From positions 18,344 to 82,343 of the forward strand of contig JAEKLF010000060.1 in the NCBI GenBank assembly GCA_019509985.1: DNA of 64,000 nt. Direction: 5' to 3'. A program made the position numbers and the translations under genes. A model generated the notes under the pieces. That model was not told where the DNA came from, made no database searches, and worked only from the letters and a program-made list of their open reading frames with translations. The stretch is from Burkholderiales bacterium (GTDB taxonomy: Bacteria; Pseudomonadota; Gammaproteobacteria; Burkholderiales; Burkholderiaceae_C). Below are positions 12,688 to 22,800 of this stretch, piece after piece. Within the stretch, counting starts at the first letter, position 1. Each line of letters opens with the position of its first letter.

Positions 12688-13083
12688 GGCCAGCCCACCT
12701 CTCGTGGATTGATCTGTCAGTCGATTCTGTGAGGCAACCCCTAACCAGGCAATTGGGGTGCAATGGCCGCGTGGCCGTCGTGGTTTTTACCGGCATGACC
12801 GGCCCGCCGGCCAGCTTGTGGATGCCGCAGTGCAGCAAACGGAAACGGTCCGATGGCCGCCGCCATCGCATCCGGCTGGGATCAAAGGGCGCTCAAATGA
12901 GCCGCCATTCGCGGGGCGGCAATCTGGTGCCGAGCGTGATCGCGGTGGATGTCACGCCCGCACAGGAAGACGCACCATCGCATACAAGCTCACTGAGAAA
13001 AACTGCGCGCGCGGGCCGTGGCGACGTGCCTAAACTGTCTTCCAGACGGATGCGCTCAACGCGTCCGGCAGAGGAAGCCTTTG
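12688..13083. other. intergenic region between divergent signalling units
   Basis: 396 bases separate the receptor gene (minus) from the HD-GYP regulator gene (plus). It must hold both promoters. I see an AG-rich ribosome site (GAGGAAG) just before 13084, but no convincing -35/-10 pair, operator palindrome or small gene. Confidence 0.4.
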
Positions 13084-14400
13084 ATGAGTGCAGAAGTTGC
13101 GGCGCCCCCGGTCATCCTGTTCGTCGATGACGAACCATCCATCCTGAGTTCCCTGAGGCGGCTGTTCAGGCCGCAGGGCTATCGCGTGCTGCTGGCTGAC
13201 AGCGGCAAGGCCGGACTGGCGATGCTGGAGTCGGAGCCGGTCGACCTCGTCGTCTCCGACATGCGCATGCCGGAGATGGACGGTGCGGCCTTGCTGGAGC
13301 AGGTGCGCGAACGCTGGCCGACGGTCGTGCGCATCCTGCTGACGGGCTATGCCGACATCGGTTCGACCGTGGCGGCCATCAACCGCGGCCAGATTCATCG
13401 CTACGTCGCCAAGCCCTGGGACGATCGCGACCTGCTGATGTGCGTGCAGGACGGCCTGGAGCGCCGCCGGCTGGAGCAGGAAAACCGTGAGTTGTTGCAA
13501 CTGACCCGGTCACAGAACGACGAACTGCAGGCCCTCAACGCCAGCCTGGCGGCGCGGGTCAAGGCGCGGACCAGCGAGCTGGAGCAGGTCAACGCGATGC
13601 TGGAAACATCGTTCTCGCAACTGCAGGAGAACTTCCTGCTGTCGATCAACGTGTTCTCGGGCCTCATAGAGCTGCGCGGTGGCGGCATGGCAGGCTACTC
13701 GCGCGAGGTGGCCGACCTGGCCCGTCGCACGGCGCGCCGGCTCAATGTCGGCGCGGCGCTGGAGGAGGACGTCTACGTTGCCGGGCTGTTGCACGAGGTC
13801 GGCAAGATCGGCTTCCCCGACGCCATGCTGCGCAAGCCGGTGTCGGCGATGGCCAGCGACGAGCTGGCGCTGTACCGCCGCCACACGCTCAACGGCGAGG
13901 CGGCGTTGCTGCCGCTGGGCCGGCTGCAGCGTGTCGCGCGCCTCGTGCGCTCGCACCATGAGCGCATCGACGGCAAGGGCTTTCCCGATGCCTTGCAGGG
14001 CGACGAAGTGCCGCTGGGTGCACAGATTCTCAGCGTGGCCAGCGACTATTACGCGGCGCAGTCAGGGCGGCTGTCGCTCAAGCGCCATTCGGCGGCCGAG
14101 TCGTACTCGCTGATCCTGGGTGGTGCCGGGACGCGCTATGGGGTGGACGTCGTTGAAGCCTTCAAGCTGGCGCTCCAGGACGAACCCACCGAGAAGCCCC
14201 GCGACCGGGCGCTGCAGGCGCACGAGGTGATGCCGGGCATGGTGCTGTCGCGCGACCTGCTGTCGCCACAGGGCACGCTGCTGCTCGCGGCCGGCTATGT
14301 CTTCGATGTTCGCGTCGTGCGGCAACTGCGCGAGTTCGCCGGGCGCGAGGGCGCAAAGCTGAACATCTTCGTGAAGCTGCCCGAAGGAGGCTCGACATGA
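13084..14400 (+). CDS. response regulator with degenerate HD-GYP domain
   Basis: A 438-residue protein with an N-terminal receiver (DDEPSILSSLRR; phosphoacceptor in VVSDMRMPEMDG; KPWDD), a coiled coil (~125-185) and an HD-GYP-like domain. RpfG-type proteins of this build hydrolyse c-di-GMP. Here the HD pair reads HE (LLHEVGKIG), the GYP motif reads GKGFP, and the late D-x-x-D segment reads ASDYYAAQ in place of ADVYDAL. With several metal ligands altered, catalysis is doubtful. The start ATG was chosen for GAGGAAG 7 bases upstream. It overlaps the next response regulator gene (ATGA). Confidence 0.9.
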   Translation: MSAEVAAPPVILFVDDEPSILSSLRRLFRPQGYRVLLADSGKAGLAMLESEPVDLVVSDMRMPEMDGAALLEQVRERWPTVVRILLTGYADIGSTVAAINRGQIHRYVAKPWDDRDLLMCVQDGLERRRLEQENRELLQLTRSQNDELQALNASLAARVKARTSELEQVNAMLETSFSQLQENFLLSINVFSGLIELRGGGMAGYSREVADLARRTARRLNVGAALEEDVYVAGLLHEVGKIGFPDAMLRKPVSAMASDELALYRRHTLNGEAALLPLGRLQRVARLVRSHHERIDGKGFPDALQGDEVPLGAQILSVASDYYAAQSGRLSLKRHSAAESYSLILGGAGTRYGVDVVEAFKLALQDEPTEKPRDRALQAHEVMPGMVLSRDLLSPQGTLLLAAGYVFDVRVVRQLREFAGREGAKLNIFVKLPEGGST

Positions 14401-14960
14401 GCGAACGCATCCTGCTCGTCGACGACGAGCCCCACATCCTCAGTGCGCTGCAGCGCCTGTTGCGCAACGGGCTGAAGGACACGGCCGGCGCGCGCTACGA
14501 GGTGGAGAGCTTCAACGACGCGACGCAGGCCTTGGCCCGGGCTCGCGAATGCGGTTTCGCGCTGGCCATCTCCGACCAGCGCATGCCGGGCATGACCGGC
14601 GTGGAATTCCTGAGTCAGTTGCGCCATGTGCAGCCTGACTGCGGCCGCATCATCCTGTCCGGCTACGCCGACCTCAGTGCACTGGTGGCGGCCATCAACG
14701 AGGCCGAAATCTCGCGCTTCATCTCCAAGCCCTGGGCCGACTTCGACCTGCTCAGCGCCGTCCGCCAGGTGCTGCGCATCCGCGAGCTGACGCTGGAGAA
14801 CCAGCGCCTGGCCGACCAGGTACGCCAGCAGATGGGCGTGCTCAGTGCCCAGGAGGCGGAGCTGCGCCGCCTGGAGCGGCTTGAGCCCGGCATCACGCAC
14901 GTGAAATGGGGCAGCGACGGCTCATTCATCCTCGAGGACCCGGGCGAGGTCGGGCTGTGA
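14397..14960 (+). CDS. response regulator with C-terminal coiled tail
   Basis: A 187-residue protein: receiver domain at residues ~4-125 (VDDEPHILSALQR, SDQRMPGMTG, SKPW) followed by an amphipathic tail (TLENQRLADQVRQQ) and no DNA-binding domain. This receiver subtype (SGYAD, FISKPW) is the one usually found with HD-GYP or GGDEF partners. It overlaps the HD-GYP gene by ATGA and the kinase gene by GTGA, so the three are co-translated. It probably shuttles phosphate or links the kinase to the HD-GYP protein. Confidence 0.88.
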   Translation: MSERILLVDDEPHILSALQRLLRNGLKDTAGARYEVESFNDATQALARARECGFALAISDQRMPGMTGVEFLSQLRHVQPDCGRIILSGYADLSALVAAINEAEISRFISKPWADFDLLSAVRQVLRIRELTLENQRLADQVRQQMGVLSAQEAELRRLERLEPGITHVKWGSDGSFILEDPGEVGL

Positions 14961-17047
14961 CCGAGCCGGCGGCCGGCGGGGGCTTCTATGCGGCGCTGCA
15001 GGCCGTGAGCGCCGCAACACTGGTCCATGATGCCGAGCACATCTTGTTTGCCAATGCGGCGATGGAGCGCCTGCTCGGTTATGACCAGCAGGCCTTGTTG
15101 GCACTGCCACCTTACGGCTGGGCGGCCGAGGAGTTCGCCGACGAATTGCGGCGCTACGGCAATCGCTGCCTCACCGAGGAAGGTGAGTTGCCATCGGTTG
15201 AGATCGAAGCCCTGACCGGCAGCGGCTCGCGGCGCGTGCTGGAGATCAAGGCGCAGCGCGCCATGCTCGACGGCCAGCCCTGCGCGGTGCTGACCGGGCA
15301 GGACCTGAGCGACATCCGCCATGTGCAGACCAGCCTGCTGGACATCGGCCGTGTGCTCTACCAGATCCTCGAGAACAATCCGGTGGCCACGCTCGTGATC
15401 GACAAGTCGCACCGAGTCACGCACTGGAACGCCGCCTGCGCCCAGCTCACGGGTCGCGACGCCACCGACATGCTGGGCCGCGACGACACCTGGCGCGCCT
15501 TCTATCCCGAAGCCAGACCCGTGCTCGCCGACCTGATCCTCGATGGCAACATCGAGCAGGAGCGCCAACGTCTGTATGGCCGGCGCTGCAATCCGTCCCC
15601 GCACATTGCGAACGCCTACGAGGTCGAGGGCTTCTTCCCCAACTTCGGCCGAGGGGGGCGCTGGCTCTATTTCACGGCGGCGCCGCTGGTCGACGTCCAC
15701 GGCGAGGTGGTCGGCGCGATCGAGACGCTGCAGGACATCACGCGGCGACGCGAGGCCGAGGAGGAACTGCGCCAGCATCGCAACGAGCTCGAGAACATGA
15801 TCGCCGACCGTACGGCCGAACTGCTCAGCACCCACCACGAGCTTGAGGCTTTCCTTGAGAACGCGTCGGTGGGCATCGTCGCGACGGCCCATGAGCGCGT
15901 GCAGCGTGGCAACAAGAAATTCGTCGAGATGTTTGAGCTCGGCGACGTCTCCCCCCACGGCCTGCCGACGCGCAGCATGTTCAAGAGCGACGAGGATTTC
16001 GAGGCGTTGGGCAAGGTCGCCTATCCGGTGCTGTCCCAGGGAGGCTCTCTGCTGCACGAGATGGAGGTATGCACACTGGCCGGCAACCTGCTATGGGTGC
16101 AGATCATTGCCTACGTGGCCAACCCGGCCGATCCGACGGCAGGCACCTGGTGGCTGCTGCAGGATCGCACCGAGGTGCGTCGCGTGCAGCGCGAGCTGGA
16201 ACTGAACTACGAGCGCATCAAGCAGACCAACAGTCGGCTGGAGGATGCGCAGAATCAGCTGCTGCAATCCGAAAAGATGGCTTCCATCGGCCAGCTCGCC
16301 GCTGGCGTTGCCCACGAGATCAACAACCCGATCGGCTTCGTCAGCTCCAACCTTGGCTCGCTGCGCGGCTATGTCGAGCCATTGTTCGGGCTGCTCACGC
16401 TGCTGAAGAAGACGCCGGCAGACGCGCTGCCGAGCGCCGTGCGCGAAGAGCTGGCCCGTGTGGACGCCGCCGTCGACCTCGGCTTCGTGCAGGAGGACCT
16501 GCCCCTGCTGCTCGATGAGAGCGAAGAGGGGCTGTCGCGCGTGAAGAAGATCGTCCAGGATCTGAAGGACTTCTCGCGTGTCGACCATGCCGACTGGCAG
16601 GATGCCGACCTCAATGCCGGCCTGGATTCGACGCTCAACGTCGTCATGAACGAGGTGAAGTACAAGGCCGAGGTGCACAAGGATTACGCCGTGCTGCCGC
16701 CGGTGCGCTGCATCGCCGCGCAGCTCAATCAGGTGTTCATGAACCTCATCGTCAACGCCGCCCATGCCATCGTCGAGCGCGGCACGATCACGCTGAAGAC
16801 GCGTGCCGAGGACGAGTGGGTCTGCATCGAGGTTGGCGACACGGGCTGCGGAATGCCCGAGGAGGTCAAGCGGCGCATCTTCGAGCCCTTCTTCACGACC
16901 AAGCCGGTCGGCAAGGGCACCGGCCTGGGCCTGTCGCTGTCTTTCTCCATCGTGCAAAAACACGGCGGCCGTATCGAGGTGGACTCCGAGCCGGGCGCCG
17001 GCACGCGCTTTCGGGTCTGGATCCCGGTGCAGCCGGTGCCGGCCTGA
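14957..17047 (+). CDS. multi-PAS sensor histidine kinase
   Basis: A 696-residue kinase read from GTG at 14957, which overlaps the previous stop (GTGA). It has no membrane helix. Three PAS-like regions are visible: ~10-95 (ANAAMERLLGY), ~125-265 (ILENNPVATLVID, then WYF-type strands ending GAIETLQDITRR) and ~290-400. HisKA has QSEKMASIGQLAAGVAHEINNP, and the HATPase has NLIVNAAHAI, DTGCGM and GTGLGLSLS. The HisKA style (GVAHEINNPIGFV) is that of kinases acting on HD-GYP or NtrC-type regulators. It is the natural phosphate donor for the two regulators encoded just upstream. Confidence 0.92.
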   Translation: MTEPAAGGGFYAALQAVSAATLVHDAEHILFANAAMERLLGYDQQALLALPPYGWAAEEFADELRRYGNRCLTEEGELPSVEIEALTGSGSRRVLEIKAQRAMLDGQPCAVLTGQDLSDIRHVQTSLLDIGRVLYQILENNPVATLVIDKSHRVTHWNAACAQLTGRDATDMLGRDDTWRAFYPEARPVLADLILDGNIEQERQRLYGRRCNPSPHIANAYEVEGFFPNFGRGGRWLYFTAAPLVDVHGEVVGAIETLQDITRRREAEEELRQHRNELENMIADRTAELLSTHHELEAFLENASVGIVATAHERVQRGNKKFVEMFELGDVSPHGLPTRSMFKSDEDFEALGKVAYPVLSQGGSLLHEMEVCTLAGNLLWVQIIAYVANPADPTAGTWWLLQDRTEVRRVQRELELNYERIKQTNSRLEDAQNQLLQSEKMASIGQLAAGVAHEINNPIGFVSSNLGSLRGYVEPLFGLLTLLKKTPADALPSAVREELARVDAAVDLGFVQEDLPLLLDESEEGLSRVKKIVQDLKDFSRVDHADWQDADLNAGLDSTLNVVMNEVKYKAEVHKDYAVLPPVRCIAAQLNQVFMNLIVNAAHAIVERGTITLKTRAEDEWVCIEVGDTGCGMPEEVKRRIFEPFFTTKPVGKGTGLGLSLSFSIVQKHGGRIEVDSEPGAGTRFRVWIPVQPVPA

Positions 17048-17396
17048 AGCGCGCAATTCAGGCGGGATCCTCTTGCAGGTCACTGAGACCGGCGGCGATT
17101 CTTCTTCCCACCGCCAGACCCATGTGCACCGCACGAGCGGGTCGACACCGCCGAGCGCCGAGTCGACTTCCTGAACACTGCGCTGCGCTGGCCGTCCATG
17201 CCGGCATGGACTACTGGCCCGAACGCTATGACCCGGGTGTGACGAGATACTCGCGGGGCGTGCACAGCCAGCGCTGCAGCGGCGGCGGGACGCCATTGCC
17301 GCCAGGGCCGAGCGCATGCCGCTGCACCACCAGATACTGCGCCAAGTGCTCGGATGACGACAGGGTCGAGCACATACAAATGGAACTGGGTAGAAC
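17048..17396. other. intergenic region before the beta-helix protein gene
   Basis: 349 bases without a convincing gene. A GC-rich inverted segment (GGCGG...CCGCC near 17279-17305) could fold. No copy of the TTGGTCTGACCAA-type operator is present. The downstream ATG has only a weak ribosome site. Confidence 0.35.
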
Positions 17397-19721
17397 ATGA
17401 AGATCAAGGCGTTGATGGCCACGCTGGCAGTCCTGGTCTGCGGCGTGCAGGCCCAGGCACTGACCGTCAGGGATGCGAAGTCGCTGGAGGCTGCGCTGCA
17501 ACGGGCACGGTCGGACAAGCGCATCCGCCACATCGAGCTCGCGAGCGGCAACTACGAACTCGCGGCGCCCCTCGTCATCGACGAGGCGCTGTCGGGCACG
17601 GCTGCCGATCCCTTCGTGCTCACCGCAGCATCTGGCGCCCGCGCCGTGCTGAGCGGCGCGACGTCGCTGCCCGCGCTGCGCTGGGAGGCCTGGAAGGACG
17701 GTATCTGGCGCGCCCGCTATGACGGGCCGTCGTTCCAGCGCCTCTGGCTCGGACGGAAAATGCTGGTGCGCGCGCGCTATCCCAACCTCGACCCGGCCAA
17801 CCCGGGCTTCGGCGGCGCGGCCGATGCCACGTCGCCCGAGCGCGTGGCGCGCTGGCACGACCCGCAAGGTGCCGTGCTGCATGCACTGCACGGTGCGCGC
17901 TGGGGCGGCGTGCAGGTGCCCATCCTCGGCAAGAACGCCGACGGCAGCCTCGCCTACGGCGAGCAGGTGGACAACAACCGTGTCATGCCGCCCAGCGACA
18001 AGGACCGCTTCGTCGAGAACGTGCTGGAGGAGCTGGACGCGCCGGGCGAGTGGTTCCACGACGCGCGCGAAGGCTGGCTCTACGTCAAGCCGCTGGCCGG
18101 CGCGCAGCCGCCGGCAAGGGGCTTCCGCGGCAGCGCGCACGAGGCCCTGGTCCGCGTCGAGGGCCGCGCCCAGGCCGTGCAGCACGTGCGCCTGCAGCAC
18201 CTCGTGTTCACCAACACCGAGCCCACCTATCTGAAGGCTACCGAGCCGCTGCTGCGCTCGGACTGGAAGTTCTACCGCGTCGGCGCCGTGACGATCGAGA
18301 ACGCCGGCGACGTGCGCGTCGAGGACTCCGACTTCGTCGACCTCGGCGGCCATGCCGTCGTCGTCAGCGGACGCGCCGACCATGTGGCCGTCACGGGCAA
18401 CCACATCCACGACATCGGCGGCACCGCCGTGGCCTTCGTCGGCCGGCCAGAAGCTGTGCGCTCGCCATTGTTCGAGTACTACCAGCGCCTTGAGCTGTCC
18501 GCCATCGACCGCACGCCCGGCCCCAAGTCGGACGCCTACCCCAAGGACTCCGAGGCCACCGACAACCTCATCCATGACATCGGCCAGATCGACCGCCAGG
18601 CCACCGGCGTGCAGCTGTCGATGGCCGCGCGCATCACCGTCGACCACAACAGCATCTATCAACTGCCGCGCGCCGGCATCAACGTCGGCGACGGCACCTG
18701 GGGCGGCCACCGCATCACGCACAACGACGTCTTCGATACCGTCCGGATGACCGGCGACCACGGCAGCTTCAACAGCTGGGGGCGTGACCGCTACTGGCAC
18801 CCCGACCGCGCCGAGATGGACCGCCGGGTGGCGGCGCACCCGGAGCTGGCGCTGCTGGACGCCGTCCAGCCCATCATCATGCGTCGCAACCGCTTTCGCT
18901 GCGACCACGGCTGGGACGTCGATCTGGATGACGGCTCCTCCAACTACGTCATCGAAGAGAACCTGATGCTGGCCGGCGGGCTGAAGCTGCGCGAAGGATT
19001 CCAGCGCATCGTGCGCAACAACATCCTCGTCAACGGCAGCTTCCACCCGCATGTCTGGTTCGACGGAGGTGGCGACGTCTTCGAGTCCAACGTCGTCATG
19101 GGACGGCACCAGCCCATCGAGATCAGGCGTTGGGGGCGCAGCGTCAACCGCAATCTCTTTGTCGCCGAAGGCGATCTGCGCGATGCCCAGGCTCGCGGCA
19201 CGGATGCCGACTCCGTGGCCGGCGATCCACGCTTTGCTGCGCCGGCCCGTGGCGACTACACGGTCACGAACGCCGCGCTGGCGGCTCGGGTGGGCTTCGT
19301 CAACTTCCCCATGGACGACTTCGGCGTGCGCCCCGCGCGGCTGAAGGCGATGGCGCTGCGGCCTGCTTTCCCGCCGCCGACGCTTCGGGGGCAGGACAGG
19401 GCGGCGGCGGCCGTGGTGACGCTGCTCGGGCTCAAGCTCAAGGCCGTCGAGACCCTGGGTGAGCAGTCCGCCGCCGGGCTGGGTGACAAGGCCGGTCTCA
19501 TCGTGCTGGCCGTCGAAGCCTCAAGCCCTGGCGCCGCCGCCGGTCTGCAGCCGCGCGATGTCATCGTGGGGGCGGATCAGGAGGTGATCAACGACGTCGC
19601 CGGTTTGCAGGCGCTGCTGGCTGCGGGGCGCAGTGTCAACCTCGTCGTGGTGCGCAACCAGGCGCGAATGACGCTGCGTTGGCCCAGCCAGGCCGCCAAG
19701 TTGAACCCGAACAATCCATGA
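17397..19721 (+). CDS. secreted right-handed beta-helix protein with C-terminal PDZ domain, GH141-like
   Basis: A 774-residue protein with a signal peptide (first ~22 residues, cleavage near AQA-LTV). Residues ~25-600 look like a right-handed parallel beta-helix, with many short turns of the form NxIHDIGG, HNSIY, RNNI. Conserved-looking blocks are GDHGSFNSWGRDRYW, WDVDLDDGSSNY, GGLKLREGF and SFHPHVWF. I associate these with the GH141 group (founders: an alpha-L-fucosidase acting on RG-II and a xylanase), but cannot exclude GH120 or a lyase family. The last ~90 residues form a PDZ domain (GLGDKAGLIVLAVEASSPGA..GLQPRDVI). It stands before the propeller-GGDEF gene and the GH42 operon, so a periplasmic glycan-trimming role is likely. 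Confidence 0.7.
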   Translation: MKIKALMATLAVLVCGVQAQALTVRDAKSLEAALQRARSDKRIRHIELASGNYELAAPLVIDEALSGTAADPFVLTAASGARAVLSGATSLPALRWEAWKDGIWRARYDGPSFQRLWLGRKMLVRARYPNLDPANPGFGGAADATSPERVARWHDPQGAVLHALHGARWGGVQVPILGKNADGSLAYGEQVDNNRVMPPSDKDRFVENVLEELDAPGEWFHDAREGWLYVKPLAGAQPPARGFRGSAHEALVRVEGRAQAVQHVRLQHLVFTNTEPTYLKATEPLLRSDWKFYRVGAVTIENAGDVRVEDSDFVDLGGHAVVVSGRADHVAVTGNHIHDIGGTAVAFVGRPEAVRSPLFEYYQRLELSAIDRTPGPKSDAYPKDSEATDNLIHDIGQIDRQATGVQLSMAARITVDHNSIYQLPRAGINVGDGTWGGHRITHNDVFDTVRMTGDHGSFNSWGRDRYWHPDRAEMDRRVAAHPELALLDAVQPIIMRRNRFRCDHGWDVDLDDGSSNYVIEENLMLAGGLKLREGFQRIVRNNILVNGSFHPHVWFDGGGDVFESNVVMGRHQPIEIRRWGRSVNRNLFVAEGDLRDAQARGTDADSVAGDPRFAAPARGDYTVTNAALAARVGFVNFPMDDFGVRPARLKAMALRPAFPPPTLRGQDRAAAAVVTLLGLKLKAVETLGEQSAAGLGDKAGLIVLAVEASSPGAAAGLQPRDVIVGADQEVINDVAGLQALLAAGRSVNLVVVRNQARMTLRWPSQAAKLNPNNP

Positions 19722-19897
19722 ATTTTGGCCACCGTTGGGGGCTGGTCGCTCCGTCTGCCCATCCAGACGCCGCGTTCACGGCGCTGGCCGCCTAGACGGG
19801 GCCGGCGCCTTCATCGACCTGCGTGGGACCTGCTGCACCGAGCCACTGACGGGTCCTTTCGGCTAGCATGCAAGCGCCAAGTTAGGGGCCATTCAGC

Positions 19898-22800
19898 ATG
19901 GCTGACGAGTCCGGATTCGCCAACGATTCGGTGATGACCGACATGGAGCGCCTGCGCGGCTTTCACATCGCAAGCATCCTGCGCGCACGGCTGGGTTCGT
20001 GGGGCGCGCAAATCCACATGCCACGTGCAGCGGTGGTCGCGCTGCTGGCCGGTGCGGTCGTGGCGGCCGCGCACGCCGCGCCGGCAGACGCCTGGATGCG
20101 CGGCTCAGACGCCGTGTTCAATCGCGCATTCGCCACGGAGCCGGGCACGCTCGACATCGCGCAGGACTCGGAGGGCTTCATCTGGCTCGCGACCCAGAGT
20201 GGCCTGCAGCGCTGGGATGGATACCGGGTGCGCAGCTACACCGGCGACCTCTCGGTGCGCGGTGCGCTGCCCGACAGCTATCTCCTCACCCTGCTCGCTG
20301 ACAGTCGCGGTCGCCTCTGGGTGGGCTCCAACGCAGCCGGCCTGGTGCGATACGACCCGGTGCATGATCGGTTCGACGCCGCGCTGGCCCCGGGCCAGAC
20401 ACTCAGCCGCAACAGCGTCCATGCGCTGGCCGAGGACGGCCAGGGCGGCCTGTGGATTGGCACGAGGGGCGGCCTCGACCATCTCGACATCGCCAGCGGG
20501 CGCGTGCAAGCCAGTGCGGGATCGGCGCTTGCGCGCAGCCTGCCGGACGGTGGCATTCGCGCACTCCTGCGCTGCCCCGATGGCACGCTCTGGGCCGGCA
20601 CGGAGCATGGGCTTTACCGACGCGATTCCGGTGCGTCCCGCTTTGTCGCCATCGCGCTGCCGACCTACGAGGGCGACACGCCGATCGTGCGTCGCCTGGC
20701 GCGTGATGACGGCGGCCGGATCTGGATCGGCACGCATGTCCATGGCGTGTTCGTCGCCGATCCGGGGGCTCTGGCCGCTCGGCCACTGAACGCGCTCCTC
20801 GGGGCCATGGGCGGCACGGGCACCGAGACCGTGACCGCTCTTGACGCGACGGATGACGGCGACGTGTGGGTCGGGTTCGCCGGCGAAGGGATCCTGCGCG
20901 TGGACACCCGGCGTTGGCAAGCACGCCACGAGCGCCATCAGGCGCACGGCGGCGGCAGCCTCGCCGACGATGACGTCGGTGCACTCCATGTCGACGGGCG
21001 CGGCATGGTCTGGGTCGCGACCGATACCGCCGTCAGCTTCCATGCGGCGCGCAGCCGCGGCATCGCAACCTGGTTCGGCGGCGGGCCGGACCAGGCCATC
21101 AGCCATCCGAACATCGCTTCGGTGCTGGCCCGGCCGGACGGACGCGTTTGGCTCGGCCTCGGTGACGGCGGCATCGACATCATCGATCCGCAGCGGGGCC
21201 GGATCGCCCAGCTGCGCCCCAATTCCGCGACACCTCGCACCGCCTTGCCCAAGGGGCGTGTGCTCGACATGGTGGAGGCGCCCGACGGGGGCGTCTACGT
21301 CGGCACGCAGCGCGGCCTGTACCAGGTGGACGCGCACGGCACCCGCCTGCAGCGCGTCGAGATCGAGGGCAGGCCGGCAACCGCCTCGGTCTGGACAATG
21401 GCCTGGCAAGGACGCCGGCTGTGGCTCGGCGGTGTGGATGGTTTGTGGGGTCTTGATCCCGTGGCCAACGGCAGGCTGCGGGTCGCGGCCCGTGAGGACG
21501 GCGGCCAGCTGGGTGACCAGCGCCTGACGGCGTTGCTTCCCATGCCGGACGGCGGGCTGTGGGTTGGCACCTGGGCCGGTCTTGCGCGGCTCGACCCCGC
21601 GACGATGACCGTCTCCCGCGTGCCGAAGGAGGTGCCCGGCCATCTCGGAGTGCCGGCGGGCTACGTCTCTTCTCTCGTGCGCGACGAAGCCGGCCGGCTC
21701 TGGGTCGCGGTTTTCGGGGCGGGCATCCGCGTGCTGGAGTGGCCGGCGGGACAGAGCGAGCCGCTGGTGCGTCGCGTCACGACCAAGGAAGGCCTGCCCA
21801 ATAACGGCGTCAATGCGCTTGTGCTGGACGACCAGGGCGCAGCCTGGGCCAGCACGGATGACGGCATTGCACGCATTGCCTCGGCCAGCCTGGCCGTGCA
21901 GGCCTACGGTGCCGCGCAAGGCGTGGGCATCCGGACGTACTGGGCCGGTGCGGGCACGCTGGCGGCCGGACACGCGCTGTTCGGCGGGTCAGGCGGGCTC
22001 ACGATCGTCGACCCGGCCCGGGCCATCGCACCGGACTATCCGGTCACGCTCGCCGTGACCGAGATCCGGCTCGGCGACACGCCCGCCCTGCACAGCTATC
22101 GACCGGATGCCCATGCACCGGCGCTGGTGGTCGAGCCGGACCGGCGCAGCCTGCTGGTGGAGTTCGCGGCCCTGGACTTCGCCACGCCGCAGACGCGACG
22201 CTATCAATATCGTCTGGGTGACGTCGACCCGGGCTGGACCAATGCCGATCCCGGCCGCCGCATCGCGGCCTACACCAACCTGCCGCCCGGCGATCATCAG
22301 CTGGAGCTGCGTACGGCGGCGGCTGGCGGCGACTGGTCAGAAGCGGTGCGCCTGCCGCTGCACGTCGCGCCGCGTTGGCACGAGATCTGGTGGGTGCGCG
22401 CGGTGCTTGTTCTGGGCACGACGGGCCTGCTTGCGGGCGCGCTGTGGGGGTGGATCGCCCTGTTGCGTCGGCGCCAGCACATGCTGGAGGGCCTCGTGGA
22501 GGAGCGCACGCTGCAGCTGCGGCAAAGCCAGAGGCAGCTCGAGCAGCTGGCCTATTACGACGGTCTATCCGGCCTCGCGAACCGGCGCCTGTTCAATGAC
22601 GAGATGCGCGGTCACTTCGCGCACCTCGCGCGTCGGGGCACGGCGTTCGCGCTGCTTCTGATCGACCTCGATCACTTCAAGCAGATCAATGACTCGATGG
22701 GTCACGACGCTGGCGATGCGGTCCTGGTCGCCGTGTCCCGACGGCTGGTGGAGGCGGTGCGCGAGACGGACCGCGTGGCTCGCCTGGGCGGCGACGAGTT

